Notes under the pieces: model-generated
What the model was told of the DNA's origin: nothing
What the model saw: the letters and a program-made list of their open reading frames with translations, nothing else
The model's database searches: none
Source: Bifidobacterium saguinibicoloris
GTDB taxonomy: Bacteria > Actinomycetota > Actinomycetes > Actinomycetales > Bifidobacteriaceae
Direction: 5' to 3'
Assembly: GCF_019331725.1 (NCBI RefSeq)
Contig: NZ_JAHBBF010000002.1
Coordinates: 1 to 64,000 of the forward strand
Length of the DNA stretch: 64,000 nucleotides
In this document: positions 30,134 through 38,309 of the stretch, one piece after another
Position numbering within the stretch: the first letter of the stretch is position 1
Layout of the letters: each line of letters opens with the position of its first letter
Made by a program: the position numbers and the translations under genes

Positions 30134-30934
30134 ATGGGGATTTTGTCCAGGCTGATACGAACCTTCGCTGCGTTCCGGACGATGCGCACCTCCGAAACAG
30201 CACGGCAGGTACGGGCTCCGAAGACGTCACGTTCGATGAGGGCACACGGTCCGGCGCGAACGACGCGGCCAAACGATTATGATGACGGCAACCCCGCCGG
30301 CCAGAATGACATCCCGCCCGGTCTCATTGATGCCGGTACGGCCGGACGAAATCATGAATCCCCCGTACTGACCGTATTGCGCGCCCACAGCGGCGAAAAC
30401 ACGGAAGACGGGACGTACGAGGACTTTCTCAATCGCCCATCGGTCCGCAAGGCGATACGCGACGATGCGAGGCTTCGCGGTTATCCTCCCATGGACCGAG
30501 ACGCCACACTTGAATTGGCGAACCGGCTCCGAACCATATACGGCAAGCGATTGCGGGAAATATGCGGAGGCCGCGACGACATGGATCCGTTTGCCGCCAA
30601 CCAGATGATGTTCGAAACGCCTTGGTCGCGCTATGACGGCACCTATCTGTGGGTGGGCACCGATGGGGACATCCATCGCACGTATCAGGAGCGCGGCCGA
30701 ATCAATCCCGTGGAATCCATCGACGATGAGGATGACTTGGCCTACGACCTGGTCACGACCATCGTGCAAACCCGCGCATACCGCATCATGACGGCCGGAC
30801 CGCACGAGCCGTGGACGGACAGGGAATGGCCCATGCGGCTCAGTGCGCTGCAGGAGGCCCTGATGTCATGCTTCGGCGACAAGTGGCGCAATCGTCTCGC
30901 CGAGGAGAACGAACGGCTGTTGCGCCATCGCTGA
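30134..30934 (+). CDS. Hypothetical protein (266 aa)
   Basis: I do not recognise the family. The ATG at 30134 is well supported by AGGAGGG at 9 nt. Residues 1-60 are Arg/Thr-rich, possibly disordered, starting with MGILSRLIRTFAAF. The rest looks globular and mildly acidic, with helix-forming stretches (DFLNRPSVRKAIRDDARLRG) and an aromatic segment (WSRYDGTYLWVGTDGDIHRT). There are no membrane helices after the N-terminus. It is convergent with the AbiEi-like gene (18 bp apart), and the pair sits between two copies of the 105-bp element. Codon use is less GC-biased than in neighbours, consistent with an accessory gene. Confidence 0.7.
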   Translation: MGILSRLIRTFAAFRTMRTSETARQVRAPKTSRSMRAHGPARTTRPNDYDDGNPAGQNDIPPGLIDAGTAGRNHESPVLTVLRAHSGENTEDGTYEDFLNRPSVRKAIRDDARLRGYPPMDRDATLELANRLRTIYGKRLREICGGRDDMDPFAANQMMFETPWSRYDGTYLWVGTDGDIHRTYQERGRINPVESIDDEDDLAYDLVTTIVQTRAYRIMTAGPHEPWTDREWPMRLSALQEALMSCFGDKWRNRLAEENERLLRHR

Positions 30935-30952
30935 CACCGACGACGGATCCCG

Positions 30953-31909
30953 CTACGGAACGCGGCGAACACCCAGGCTTTCCAGATCGCGGAGGATTCG
31001 TGCCGGGCTGTCCAGTTCGTTGGCATACATGCGTATGACGGAGACCCTCTGCCGTTCCAGACACTGCTGTCTACGGCGTTCACCATCGACCACCTCACGA
31101 ATCGACCTGCCTGACGTCATATTCGGATCCACGTATTTGCGCACACCGTCGAATTCCATCACCACGCAGGTTCCATCCTGCTTCTTCCAGAGAAAATCCA
31201 CGCGATGTCTCCTGCCCGGATGATCCAGACACGGGAATTCCGTCTGGATGTCGTCGGGAGGATACCCCATCTCATGCAGCATGCCACGTGCCGACGATTC
31301 ACCGCCGTTCTCGCTGCGCGCGTCGGACAGGGTGAACGCCCGCATGACGGTACGACGGCGACGGGAATATTTCACCGATGATGGGTATGCCAGCAGAACA
31401 TCTTTGTCGACGGAATTGGCCCGCAATGACGAATCGATGGGAGCCAGCGAATATCGCAGGCTCAAGGCGGCGGCACAGTCGAACAAGGTGCGCAGCAGCC
31501 CCGTCACCTTCACGCCTTCCACCTCAGCGATCTCGGGATTGGAGATGACGTGTCTCGTCAGCTGCCCGGAGTTGCGATAATGCGTGCCTGGTGCGACGGC
31601 GATCCAAAGCGGACACGACAACCGATAGGAACAATCCAGCCGATGCATGATGGCTGCCGTCGGCCCGCAGAACACCCAGTCGGGATGGCATCGGGACAAC
31701 GCCCGAACGACATGACGGACCTGCTCATAACGGTCAAGGGCATTCCAATAATCGGTCTGCGCATAGAGCCCACGAAACGGCTTCACGATGCCGCCGGAGC
31801 ATACACGCCGCTGAATCGCCTTGAATTCGGTGTCCGTGGGAGCCACGACGCAACGCTTCTCCCGACGCGCTTCGGCGAACAGCGCATCAACCGCATGATG
31901 CCTTACCAT
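30953..31909 (-). CDS. AbiEi-like winged-helix protein with PD-(D/E)XK-type C-terminus
   Basis: Protein of 318 aa built like actinobacterial AbiEi/DUF559 proteins. The N-terminal part (about 1-80) resembles the AbiEi antitoxin winged helix, with the typical GIVKPFRGLYA wing. The middle has WVFCGPTAAIMHRL and GVKVTGLLRTLFDCAAAL. The C-terminal part holds RHRVDFLW and CVVMEFDG, giving Asp about 237 and Glu about 251 in the pattern of a PD-(D/E)XK nuclease core. In AbiE systems the antitoxin is paired with AbiEii; no such partner is visible here. The function could be defence, DNA repair or regulation. Confidence 0.72.
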   Translation of the reverse strand: MVRHHAVDALFAEARREKRCVVAPTDTEFKAIQRRVCSGGIVKPFRGLYAQTDYWNALDRYEQVRHVVRALSRCHPDWVFCGPTAAIMHRLDCSYRLSCPLWIAVAPGTHYRNSGQLTRHVISNPEIAEVEGVKVTGLLRTLFDCAAALSLRYSLAPIDSSLRANSVDKDVLLAYPSSVKYSRRRRTVMRAFTLSDARSENGGESSARGMLHEMGYPPDDIQTEFPCLDHPGRRHRVDFLWKKQDGTCVVMEFDGVRKYVDPNMTSGRSIREVVDGERRRQQCLERQRVSVIRMYANELDSPARILRDLESLGVRRVP

Positions 31910-31948
31910 GTCCCCATTGTAGAGGGGCCATCCGTAACGAATCCCGGG

Positions 31949-32052
31949 GGTCGAAATCCCCGATATCCAGAATCTACAGCACCAAACACCCGTTTACATG
32001 GGGACGTTTCGGGGGTTTGACGCTGTAAACCGGAAATAACGGGGGTTTGAGC
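31949..32052 (+). repeat. 105-bp-class inverted-repeat element, copy B (104 bp)
   Basis: The left end GGTCGAAATCCCCG is complementary to the right end, where the element closes with ACGGGGGTTTGAGC. The inner words CTACAGCACCAAACACCCG and TTTGACGCTGTAAACCGG are present. The orientation is the same as copy A. It begins 40 bp upstream of the AbiEi-like start, so it may also carry that gene's promoter. Confidence 0.85.
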
Positions 32053-32100
32053 AGGAGGAACCGGAACACGCGGAAACGAACAGGGCCCGTCACGAACCGA

Positions 32101-32240
32101 CCAGCCCGCTTCGCGAAGAGGCCCACCAGCGAAGCAACCAAGCACCGTCGCACCAACCCGCTTCGCAAACGGCCTCCCCAGCGAAACGATCCGGCAGCAT
32201 CGCACCAACCCGCTTCGCAAACAGCCTCCCCAGCCTCTCT
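32101..32240. repeat. 52-bp tandem repeat, three copies (family 3)
   Basis: CCARCCCGCTTCGC begins copies at 32101, 32153 and 32205, exactly 52 bp apart; the third is truncated. Copies also share CCCAGCGAAAC and CAGCATCGCACC. The segment matches the 28715-28880 array in its CCAGCGAAAC word. It lies between the AbiEi-like start and the araA terminator. Confidence 0.8.
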
Positions 32241-32260
32241 CCAAGCCCAGCACAAACGAA

Positions 32261-32291
32261 GGACCCGACTCCCCATTGGGGAATCGGGCCC
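32261..32291 (-). terminator. Terminator of araA
   Basis: Arms GGACCCGACTCCCC (32261-32274) and GGGGAATCGGGCCC (32278-32291) around ATT, with two mismatches, 66 bp past the araA stop. Confidence 0.75.
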
Positions 32292-32357
32292 TCTCATGGC
32301 CATTGACGCTCACCGTCCGCTAAGCCCGGCGATGCGTCAAGGCACGCCAGCCGTCAA

Positions 32358-33875
32358 TCAGTGACGGTTGTCGAGACGGTGAACCATCTCGGACAGTTCC
32401 AGCTCCTTCTCGAACTGACGGGCGGTGGTGTTCTCGTCGATGACGGCGAGCTCGACGCCGGCGATGCGGGCGAAGTCCTCCCAGGCCTCACGACCGACGG
32501 AGGTGGTCATGCAGGTGTGGTGCGAGCCGCCGGCGGTGATCCAGCACTGGACGGCGGTCTTGAGGGACGGCTGCGGCTTCCAGACGGCGCGGGCGCACGG
32601 CAGCTCCTTGAGGGAGCCCTGCGGCTCGACGACGTCGACGACGTCCATGAGCAGGCGGAAGCGCTCGCGCACGTCGGACATGGAGACGACGACCGCGTCC
32701 TTCTTCGGCTTGCCGGAGAAGACCAGGCGGACCGGGTCGGCCTTGCCGCCGATGCCGAGCGGGTGGATCTCCAGCTTCGGCTTGGCGATGGTGCCGATGG
32801 ACGGGGAGACCTCCAGCATGTGGGAGCCCATGTCGAGTTCGTCGCCTTCGGTGAAGTTGTAGGAGTAGTCCTCCATGAGGGAGGCGCCGCCGGGCAGACC
32901 GTAGCCCATCACCGCGCCGATGCGCACGAGGACGGCGGTCTTCCAGTCGCCTTCGGCGGAGAAGCCCCAGCCGTACTCGGACGGGAAGCGCTGCGGGCCG
33001 ACGCCCGGCAGCTGCGGCAGGGCGCCGAGGTCCTCGAAGTTGTCGACGCCGGCGGTGCAGCCGTTCTCGCGCATCATGTTGACCATCGCGGCCTCTTCCT
33101 TGGCGGCGATGAACAGGGAGTCGTACTTGGCGTCGAGCAGGGCCGGGTCGACGTCGTACTTGGCCTTGTAGTCCTCGATGATCTCCTTGACCTGATCGTC
33201 CTTGACCTTGTCGTACGCGGCGACGAGCTCGTTGACGGCCCAGGTGTTGATGGAGGCGCCGAACACGCGCTCGGCCTCGGTCTTGTCGCCCTCGGTGACG
33301 GCGACGTTGCGCATGTTGTCGCCCCAGCGCATGACCTTCATGTTGTTGGAGGCGTCCCAGCCGGCGCAGGCGCGGGCCCAGGTGCCGACCTTCTCGGCGA
33401 CCTCCGGGTCGGTGTAGTGGCCGACGACGATCTTGCGCTTGATGCCGAGGCGGGAGACGATGTAGCCGAACTCACGGTCGCCGTGGGCGGCCTGGTTCAG
33501 GTTCATGAAGTCCATGTCGATGGTCTCCCACGGGATCTCCTTGTGGTGCTGGGTGGCCAACTGCAGCAGCGGCTTGGTCAGCACTTCGAGGCCGCGGATC
33601 CACATCTTGGCCGGGGAGAAGGTGTGGCACCAGGTGATGACGCCGATGACGTTCGGGTTGGCGGAGGCTTCGACCATGAACTCCTTGACGCCGTCGGAGG
33701 ACTTCAGGGTGGGCTTGAGGACGATCTTCGCCGGGATCTTGCCGGTCTTGTTGAGGTAGTCGACCATTTCGGCGGAGTGGATGGCGACCTGGCGCAGGGC
33801 CTCCTCGCCGTACAGGTCCTGCGAGCCGACGCCGAACCAGATTTCCTTGCCCTCGAACGGGTTCTCCATTGCCAT
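32358..33875 (-). CDS. araA: L-arabinose isomerase
   Basis: Converts L-arabinose to L-ribulose, the first intracellular step of arabinose use. The 505-residue length matches the family. It begins PFEGKEIWFGVGSQDLYGEE and contains WCHTFSPAKMWIRGL, the metal-site region (SAEGDWKTAVLVR, YNFTEGDELDMGSHMLE) and the C-terminal GGSHHTCMTTSV. ATG 33875 has AAAGGAA directly upstream; a second ATG two codons later is less likely. It is downstream of araB and araD on the same strand but separated from araD by a hairpin, so it may have its own promoter or be expressed at a different level. Confidence 0.97.
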   Translation of the reverse strand: MAMENPFEGKEIWFGVGSQDLYGEEALRQVAIHSAEMVDYLNKTGKIPAKIVLKPTLKSSDGVKEFMVEASANPNVIGVITWCHTFSPAKMWIRGLEVLTKPLLQLATQHHKEIPWETIDMDFMNLNQAAHGDREFGYIVSRLGIKRKIVVGHYTDPEVAEKVGTWARACAGWDASNNMKVMRWGDNMRNVAVTEGDKTEAERVFGASINTWAVNELVAAYDKVKDDQVKEIIEDYKAKYDVDPALLDAKYDSLFIAAKEEAAMVNMMRENGCTAGVDNFEDLGALPQLPGVGPQRFPSEYGWGFSAEGDWKTAVLVRIGAVMGYGLPGGASLMEDYSYNFTEGDELDMGSHMLEVSPSIGTIAKPKLEIHPLGIGGKADPVRLVFSGKPKKDAVVVSMSDVRERFRLLMDVVDVVEPQGSLKELPCARAVWKPQPSLKTAVQCWITAGGSHHTCMTTSVGREAWEDFARIAGVELAVIDENTTARQFEKELELSEMVHRLDNRH

Positions 33876-33979
33876 GATTGTTTCCTTTACTTCGTTGTGT
33901 TGGTTGTTATTGGTTGGTTAAGTTACGTTCCAGCGTCACAGTGTCGGCGACCCCGGTCTGATGCGTGTGGCTCCAAGGC

Positions 33980-34020
33980 GCGGGAGACGAAGGCGTACGA
34001 AGGTACGTCGAGTCTCCCGC
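33980..34020 (-). terminator. Hairpin between araD and araA
   Basis: Perfect arms GCGGGAGAC (33980-33988) and GTCTCCCGC (34012-34020), nested in an outer imperfect pair (CTGATG...CATCAG) spanning about 33959-34041. It begins just past the araD stop. I infer partial termination or mRNA processing between the two genes. Confidence 0.65.
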
Positions 34021-34043
34021 AACGTAGGAGACACACCATCAGA

Positions 34044-34736
34044 TCAGTGCTGGCCGTAGACGTTCTGGTAGCGGTCGTTAAGCTTGTCGATGTCGGCCTG
34101 CGGGATCTCGATGATGTCGCCGAGCTGGCGGGCGGCCCACATGGTGTGCGCGACCTCTTCGGTCATGGCGGCGGCCTTGACGGCGGCTTCCGCGTCCTTG
34201 CCGATGGTGAACGGGCCGTGGTTCTGCATAAGGACGGCCGGGGACTTCGGGTACTTGGCGAGGGTTTCGACGACGCCCTTGCCGATGGCTTCGGAGCCGA
34301 TGAGGCGGAACGGGCCGACCGGCACGGGGCCGCCGAATTCGTCGCCCATCATGGTCAGGCCGCACGGGATGTTCTGGCCGGTGGCCGCCCACGCGGTGGC
34401 GTAGGTGGAGTGGGTGTGCACGACGCCGTAGACGCCCGGCATGTTGCGATAGATGTAGGCATGGGAGGCGGTGTCGGAGGACGGGGCTTCGGAGCCGTCG
34501 ACCACGTTGCCTTCGAGGTCGGTGACGACCATGGAGTTCGGGGTGAGGTTCTCGTAGCGCACGCCGGACGGCTTGATGACCATGAGGTCGGCGGTGTGGA
34601 GGCGCTGGGAGACGTTGCCGGCGGTCCAGACGACGAGGTTCCACTTGATGAGCTGCTGGTGGAGGTTGGAGACGACCTCGCGCACCTGCTTGACTTCGGC
34701 GCGGACTTCGGGGCCGTAATCTGCCAGAGTTGCCAT
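34044..34736 (-). CDS. araD: L-ribulose-5-phosphate 4-epimerase
   Basis: Class II aldolase-fold epimerase (230 aa) turning L-ribulose-5-phosphate into D-xylulose-5-phosphate, the entry to the bifidobacterial phosphoketolase pathway. Motifs include TAGNVSQRL, the substrate phosphate motif KPSGVRYE, the zinc-binding HTHSTYATAWA with a later QNHGPF, and YQNVYGQH at the C-terminus. The start at 34736 has GAAAGGAA 8 nt upstream. The gene lies between araB and araA, 164 bp after araB. Confidence 0.96.
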   Translation of the reverse strand: MATLADYGPEVRAEVKQVREVVSNLHQQLIKWNLVVWTAGNVSQRLHTADLMVIKPSGVRYENLTPNSMVVTDLEGNVVDGSEAPSSDTASHAYIYRNMPGVYGVVHTHSTYATAWAATGQNIPCGLTMMGDEFGGPVPVGPFRLIGSEAIGKGVVETLAKYPKSPAVLMQNHGPFTIGKDAEAAVKAAAMTEEVAHTMWAARQLGDIIEIPQADIDKLNDRYQNVYGQH

Positions 34737-34810
34737 TGTTGTGTTCCTTTCGGTTTGGGGGACGTGTTGGGTTGTGTGGTGTACGTTTCGTTTGGGGTCC
34801 GATTCGGTTC

Positions 34811-34836
34811 CGGTCCGGCCGGTTCCGTCCGGACCG
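34811..34836 (-). terminator. Hairpin between araB and araD
   Basis: CGGTCCGG (34811-34818) pairs with CCGGACCG (34829-34836) with a 10-nt loop. The surrounding gap is dense in GGTCCGGT words. It has no T-run, so intergenic attenuation is the modest inference. Confidence 0.45.
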
Positions 34837-34900
34837 TGTGGATCCGGTTCGGTGTGGTCCGGCTGGCGATGCCGTGCGTACGGCGTCGCCCGCCGTCCGG

Positions 34901-36544
34901 TCACTTGTCTTCGAGGTCGATGCTTTCGATGGCGGTGTGCTCGATGGGCAGGCCCTTCGAGAAGCGGGCGAAGAAGTCTTCGAAGCCGACGACGTCGCCG
35001 GCTTCCGGCTCTTCGGTGGTGGACTGCGCGTCCTTGAACACGCGGCCGTCGAGGTAGTCGGCGAGGTTGGTGTGGTCCTCGTTGGTGTTCCACAGGTAGT
35101 CGGCGAGCACGGCCATGCCCCAGGCGCCGCCTTCGGCCGCGGTGGACATCACCTTGATGGGGGTGTTGAACGCGGCGGCGAGGATCTTCTGGGCGACCTT
35201 CGGCGTGGTGAAGATGCCGCCGTGGCCCACGAGGGAGTCGATCTGCACGTGCTCCTGCTTGGTCATGACGTCCATGCCGATCTTGACCGGGGAGAACGCG
35301 GAGAAGAGCTGGGCGCGCATGAAGTTGCCGAGGGTCATGTTGGCTTCGGGGCTGCGGGCGAACAGCGGGCGGCCTTCGGGCAGGCCGGCGAGGAATTCGC
35401 CGGAGCGGAACGGGTAGTTGAGGAGGCCGCCGCAGTTGGCGTCGACGTCGTCGGCGATGGCGGCGCGGAACAGCGTGCCGTAGAGCGTGCCGGCGTCGAC
35501 GGGGTGGCCGAGGGCTTTGGCGAACTGGCCGAACAGGCCGACCCACGCGTTGAGGTCGGAAGTGAAGTTGTTGGCGTGGCTCATGCCGGCGAGGTCGCCG
35601 GCCGGGGTGGTGACGAGGTCGACTTCCGGGTGCAGGGCCTTGAGCTTGTGCTCGAGCACGACCATCGCGAAGATGGAGGTGCCGGCGGAGACGTTGCCGG
35701 TGCGCACGCGCACGGAGTTGGTGGCGACCATGCCGGTGCCGGCGTCGCCTTCCGGCGGGGCGAGCACGATGCCGGGCTTGAGGGTGCCGGTCGGGTCGAG
35801 GAGCTTGGCGCCTTCCTCGGTGAGTTCGCCGGCCGGGGTGCCGGCGACGAGCGGACGAGGCAAGAGGTCTTCGAGCTTCCACGGCTGGGCGGCCACTTCG
35901 GGCAGCGCGTCGAACTGTTCGATGAACGCGGTCTCGTAGGTGTGGGTGGTCGGGTCGATGGGGAACATGCCGGAGGCGTCGCCGACGCCGAGGACCTTCT
36001 CGCCGGTGAGCTTCCAGTGGACGTAGCCGGCGAGGGTGGTGAAGTACGCGACCTTGGAGACGTGCTCCTCCTTGTTGAGGACCGCCTGGTAGAGGTGGGC
36101 GATGGACCAGCGCTCGGGGATGTTGTACTGGAACAGCTCGGAGAGCTTCTGGTGGGCTTCGGAGGTGTTGGTGTTCTGCCAGGTGCGGAACGGCACGAGC
36201 AGTTCGCCGTCCTTGTCGAAGGCGAGGTAGCCGTGCATCATGGCGGAGAAGCCGATGTGCCCGATGTGGGTGAGCTTCTCGCCGTAGGCGGTTTCGACGT
36301 CGTTGGCCATGGCCGCGTACGCGGACTGCAGGCCCTTCCAGATCTCCTCCTGGGAGTAGCTCCACAGGCCGTCCTCCAGGTGGGAGGCCCAGCCGTAGTC
36401 GCCGGAGGCGATGGTCTTGTAGGTGTCGTCGATGAGGACGGCCTTGATACGGGTGGAACCGAACTCGATGCCCAGCGAGGTCTTGCCCGCGCGGATCTTC
36501 TCGGCGATCGCGGCGACCTGCTCGGAGGCGTTCGTTGCTGCCAT
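34901..36544 (-). CDS. araB: Ribulokinase (FGGY family)
   Basis: Phosphorylates L-ribulose to L-ribulose-5-phosphate (547 aa). The N-terminal FGGY phosphate loop GIEFGSTRIKAVLID is at about 25-39; GVGDASGMFPID and the C-terminal signature region GHGGIFTTPKVAQKILA with EGGAWGMAVLA follow. ATG 36544 has GAGGAG at 6 nt. It heads the araB-araD-araA run, and its promoter carries a LacI operator. The enzyme could also act on xylulose, but the araA/araD neighbours favour ribulose. Confidence 0.95.
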   Translation of the reverse strand: MAATNASEQVAAIAEKIRAGKTSLGIEFGSTRIKAVLIDDTYKTIASGDYGWASHLEDGLWSYSQEEIWKGLQSAYAAMANDVETAYGEKLTHIGHIGFSAMMHGYLAFDKDGELLVPFRTWQNTNTSEAHQKLSELFQYNIPERWSIAHLYQAVLNKEEHVSKVAYFTTLAGYVHWKLTGEKVLGVGDASGMFPIDPTTHTYETAFIEQFDALPEVAAQPWKLEDLLPRPLVAGTPAGELTEEGAKLLDPTGTLKPGIVLAPPEGDAGTGMVATNSVRVRTGNVSAGTSIFAMVVLEHKLKALHPEVDLVTTPAGDLAGMSHANNFTSDLNAWVGLFGQFAKALGHPVDAGTLYGTLFRAAIADDVDANCGGLLNYPFRSGEFLAGLPEGRPLFARSPEANMTLGNFMRAQLFSAFSPVKIGMDVMTKQEHVQIDSLVGHGGIFTTPKVAQKILAAAFNTPIKVMSTAAEGGAWGMAVLADYLWNTNEDHTNLADYLDGRVFKDAQSTTEEPEAGDVVGFEDFFARFSKGLPIEHTAIESIDLEDK

Positions 36545-36626
36545 GTTGGACTCCTCACTGACCGGCCGGAGGCACCGTCCGATCAACCATTTTAGGTAAG
36601 CGTTTTCGCGCCCGTCTTTGGGGAAC

Positions 36627-36681
36627 TGTTAACGCTCACAATTTCCGAGACTATTGTACAAAGCACCCCGACGGAACACAA
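36627..36681 (-). promoter_or_regulatory. araB promoter with LacI operator
   Basis: On the minus strand, TTGTGT (36676-36681), a 17-bp spacer and TACAAT (36653-36658) form a good promoter. TGTTAACGCTCACA (36627-36640) lies immediately downstream, around the expected transcription start, a repressing position. Close operators precede the second sugar porter (23383) and the adjacent lacI gene (38216). Confidence 0.75.
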
Positions 36682-36785
36682 CCCCGACGTGTCTCGCTCT
36701 CAAACGTTGTCATAACCGGCCATAAACCGCCCTTTTGACGGCCCGCATGTGCGACACGCCCATCACGTCATCAGGCCCGACACGC

Positions 36786-36817
36786 AAAAAGGGCGTGCGC
36801 CCATCGGACGCACGCCC
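36786..36817 (-). terminator. Terminator of the araBDA-adjacent lacI gene
   Basis: GGGCGTGCG (36791-36799) pairs with CGCACGCCC (36809-36817). The AAAAA at 36786-36790 becomes a T-run on the minus strand, giving a standard intrinsic terminator. Confidence 0.85.
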
Positions 36818-36835
36818 TCCACACGTCGGCCGAAC

Positions 36836-36882
36836 CTCGGTCGGACCACCTCGGTCGGACCACCTCAGTCGGACCACGTCGC
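36836..36882. repeat. 14-bp direct repeats (GGTCGGACCACCTC)
   Basis: About three to four head-to-tail copies of GGTCGGACCACCTC, with one C-to-A change (CTCAGTCGG). Each unit contains the short palindrome GGTCGGACC. They lie between the lacI stop and its terminator. No role is evident. Confidence 0.7.
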
Positions 36883-36933
36883 ACGAGGCGCCGCAGCGCA
36901 CCCGGCGTCACGCACCCCGTGCCGACGCGGCGC

Positions 36934-38049
36934 CTACACGCGCGGCACGGGCCCGAGCGATGTGCGCGCGCACACCGTCGCCGGCACCAATCCCACGCCA
37001 TGCTGGACGTTCGGCAGCTGCGGCGAGGCGCCCTCGCCGAGCAGACGCAGCACCTCGCGCATCGCCGCCGCGCCGAGCCCTTCGAAATCGGGGCGCACGG
37101 TGGCCATCGGCGGATACATGTTGTCCATGGCGGGCATGTCGTCGAAGCCGACGATGCTCACGTCCTGCGGCACGCGCAGGCTGTGCTCGTGCAGCGCGCG
37201 CGCCACGCCCACGGCCTGGCTGTCGTTCGCGGTCACCACCACGGTGGGCAGCGGCGCGCCGGTCACGCCGGCCGTATCGATGAGCCGGTTCATCTTGGCG
37301 TACGCCTCGCCGGACTCCCACGTGGAGCAGCGCATGACCTGCGTGCGCACGGATTCGTTCGCGGACAGCGTCTCCCACGCGGTGAGTCTTGTGGCGGCGT
37401 CGCGCCATTCCGGCGGGCCGGCGAGATACAGCACGTGACGGTGTCCGGCGGCCGTGACCAGGCGCATGACGTCCGCCATCGCGCCCCACTGGTCGAGCCC
37501 CACGAACGAGGTGCGCGAAAGGCCGTCCTCCGGGACCAGCGAACGCGCCTCGCGCATGCTCATGCCGCCGTGCGTGGAGGTGACGATGACGCGCGGCTGG
37601 TCGAGCTTCGCGCGGCATGCCAGGTCGAGCATCACGTCGGTGGGGGTCAGAAGGATGAACGCGTCCACGTTCTGCTCGTTGAACGTGTCGATGAGCTCGT
37701 CGAACTCCTTCTGCGTGCACAGCGCCTCGTGCACCATCATCACGCTCATGAACAGGCCGTGCTCGCGCGCCAGCGATTCGATGGACGTGATGGCGGAGAT
37801 CGGTCCGTAGAAGCGCAGACCGCCGGCGATGAGGCCGATGGTGCGTGATCTGCTGGAGGCGAGCGCGCGCGCCGAGTTGGAGGGCCGGTAGCCGAGTTCG
37901 CGGATGGCGGCCTTCACCTTCTTGCGCGTGGCGTCGGAGACGTCGGGCGAGTTGTTGATGACGCGCGAGACGGTCTGATGGCTCACCCCCGCGAGTTTGG
38001 CCACTGCGAACATCGAGGGTCGTTTGCTGGCGTTGCGTCCGGAACCCAT
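36934..38049 (-). CDS. LacI-family regulator, probable arabinose repressor
   Basis: Repressor (371 aa) with an N-terminal LacI helix-turn-helix (MFAVAKLAGVSHQTVSRVIN, about 13-32, followed by SARALASSRSRTIGLI) and a periplasmic-binding-like ligand domain ending in IVGFDDMPAMDNMYPPMATV. ATG 38049 follows GGGAGA at good spacing; the frame extends 19 codons upstream without one. It is transcribed toward araB's promoter, on the same strand. Its own upstream region contains the perfect palindrome GTGAGCGCTCAC, consistent with autorepression and with control of araBDA and the sugar porter. The inducer is inferred. Confidence 0.9.
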   Translation of the reverse strand: MGSGRNASKRPSMFAVAKLAGVSHQTVSRVINNSPDVSDATRKKVKAAIRELGYRPSNSARALASSRSRTIGLIAGGLRFYGPISAITSIESLAREHGLFMSVMMVHEALCTQKEFDELIDTFNEQNVDAFILLTPTDVMLDLACRAKLDQPRVIVTSTHGGMSMREARSLVPEDGLSRTSFVGLDQWGAMADVMRLVTAAGHRHVLYLAGPPEWRDAATRLTAWETLSANESVRTQVMRCSTWESGEAYAKMNRLIDTAGVTGAPLPTVVVTANDSQAVGVARALHEHSLRVPQDVSIVGFDDMPAMDNMYPPMATVRPDFEGLGAAAMREVLRLLGEGASPQLPNVQHGVGLVPATVCARTSLGPVPRV

Positions 38050-38214
38050 ACTGCTTCTCCCTTCCGCAGGTCGCGTCGGCGCGGTGTGCGCCATCATGCG
38101 TTTCATGTCGCGTTCTGTCGTGTTCTGCGATTCGGCACGTCGTCGTGCGCGATGCGCCCGTGACGTCGCGCGCGGCGTCGCTTCTGTCAGCTTATCGCGA
38201 TTGCCGACGCGACA

Positions 38215-38228
38215 CGTGAGCGCTCACA
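38215..38228 (-). promoter_or_regulatory. LacI-type operator upstream of the araBDA-adjacent lacI
   Basis: CGTGAGCGCTCACA contains the perfect palindrome GTGAGCGCTCAC (38216-38227). It shares GCTCACA with the araB operator and lies 167 bp before the lacI start. It also lies 82 bp from the rnhB stop. Confidence 0.65.
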
Positions 38229-38309
38229 GTCACATATTCCGTGTCGTTTTCGTCTCGCGTCCGCTTCCGATGACGTTTGCGGCGTGGAGACGTCGCCGTC
38301 CGACGTCCC

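Noticed and set aside
29970..32052. Composite transposon made of the two 105-bp elements
   Set aside because: No transposase and no target-site duplication can be seen, so only element-flanked module is claimed.
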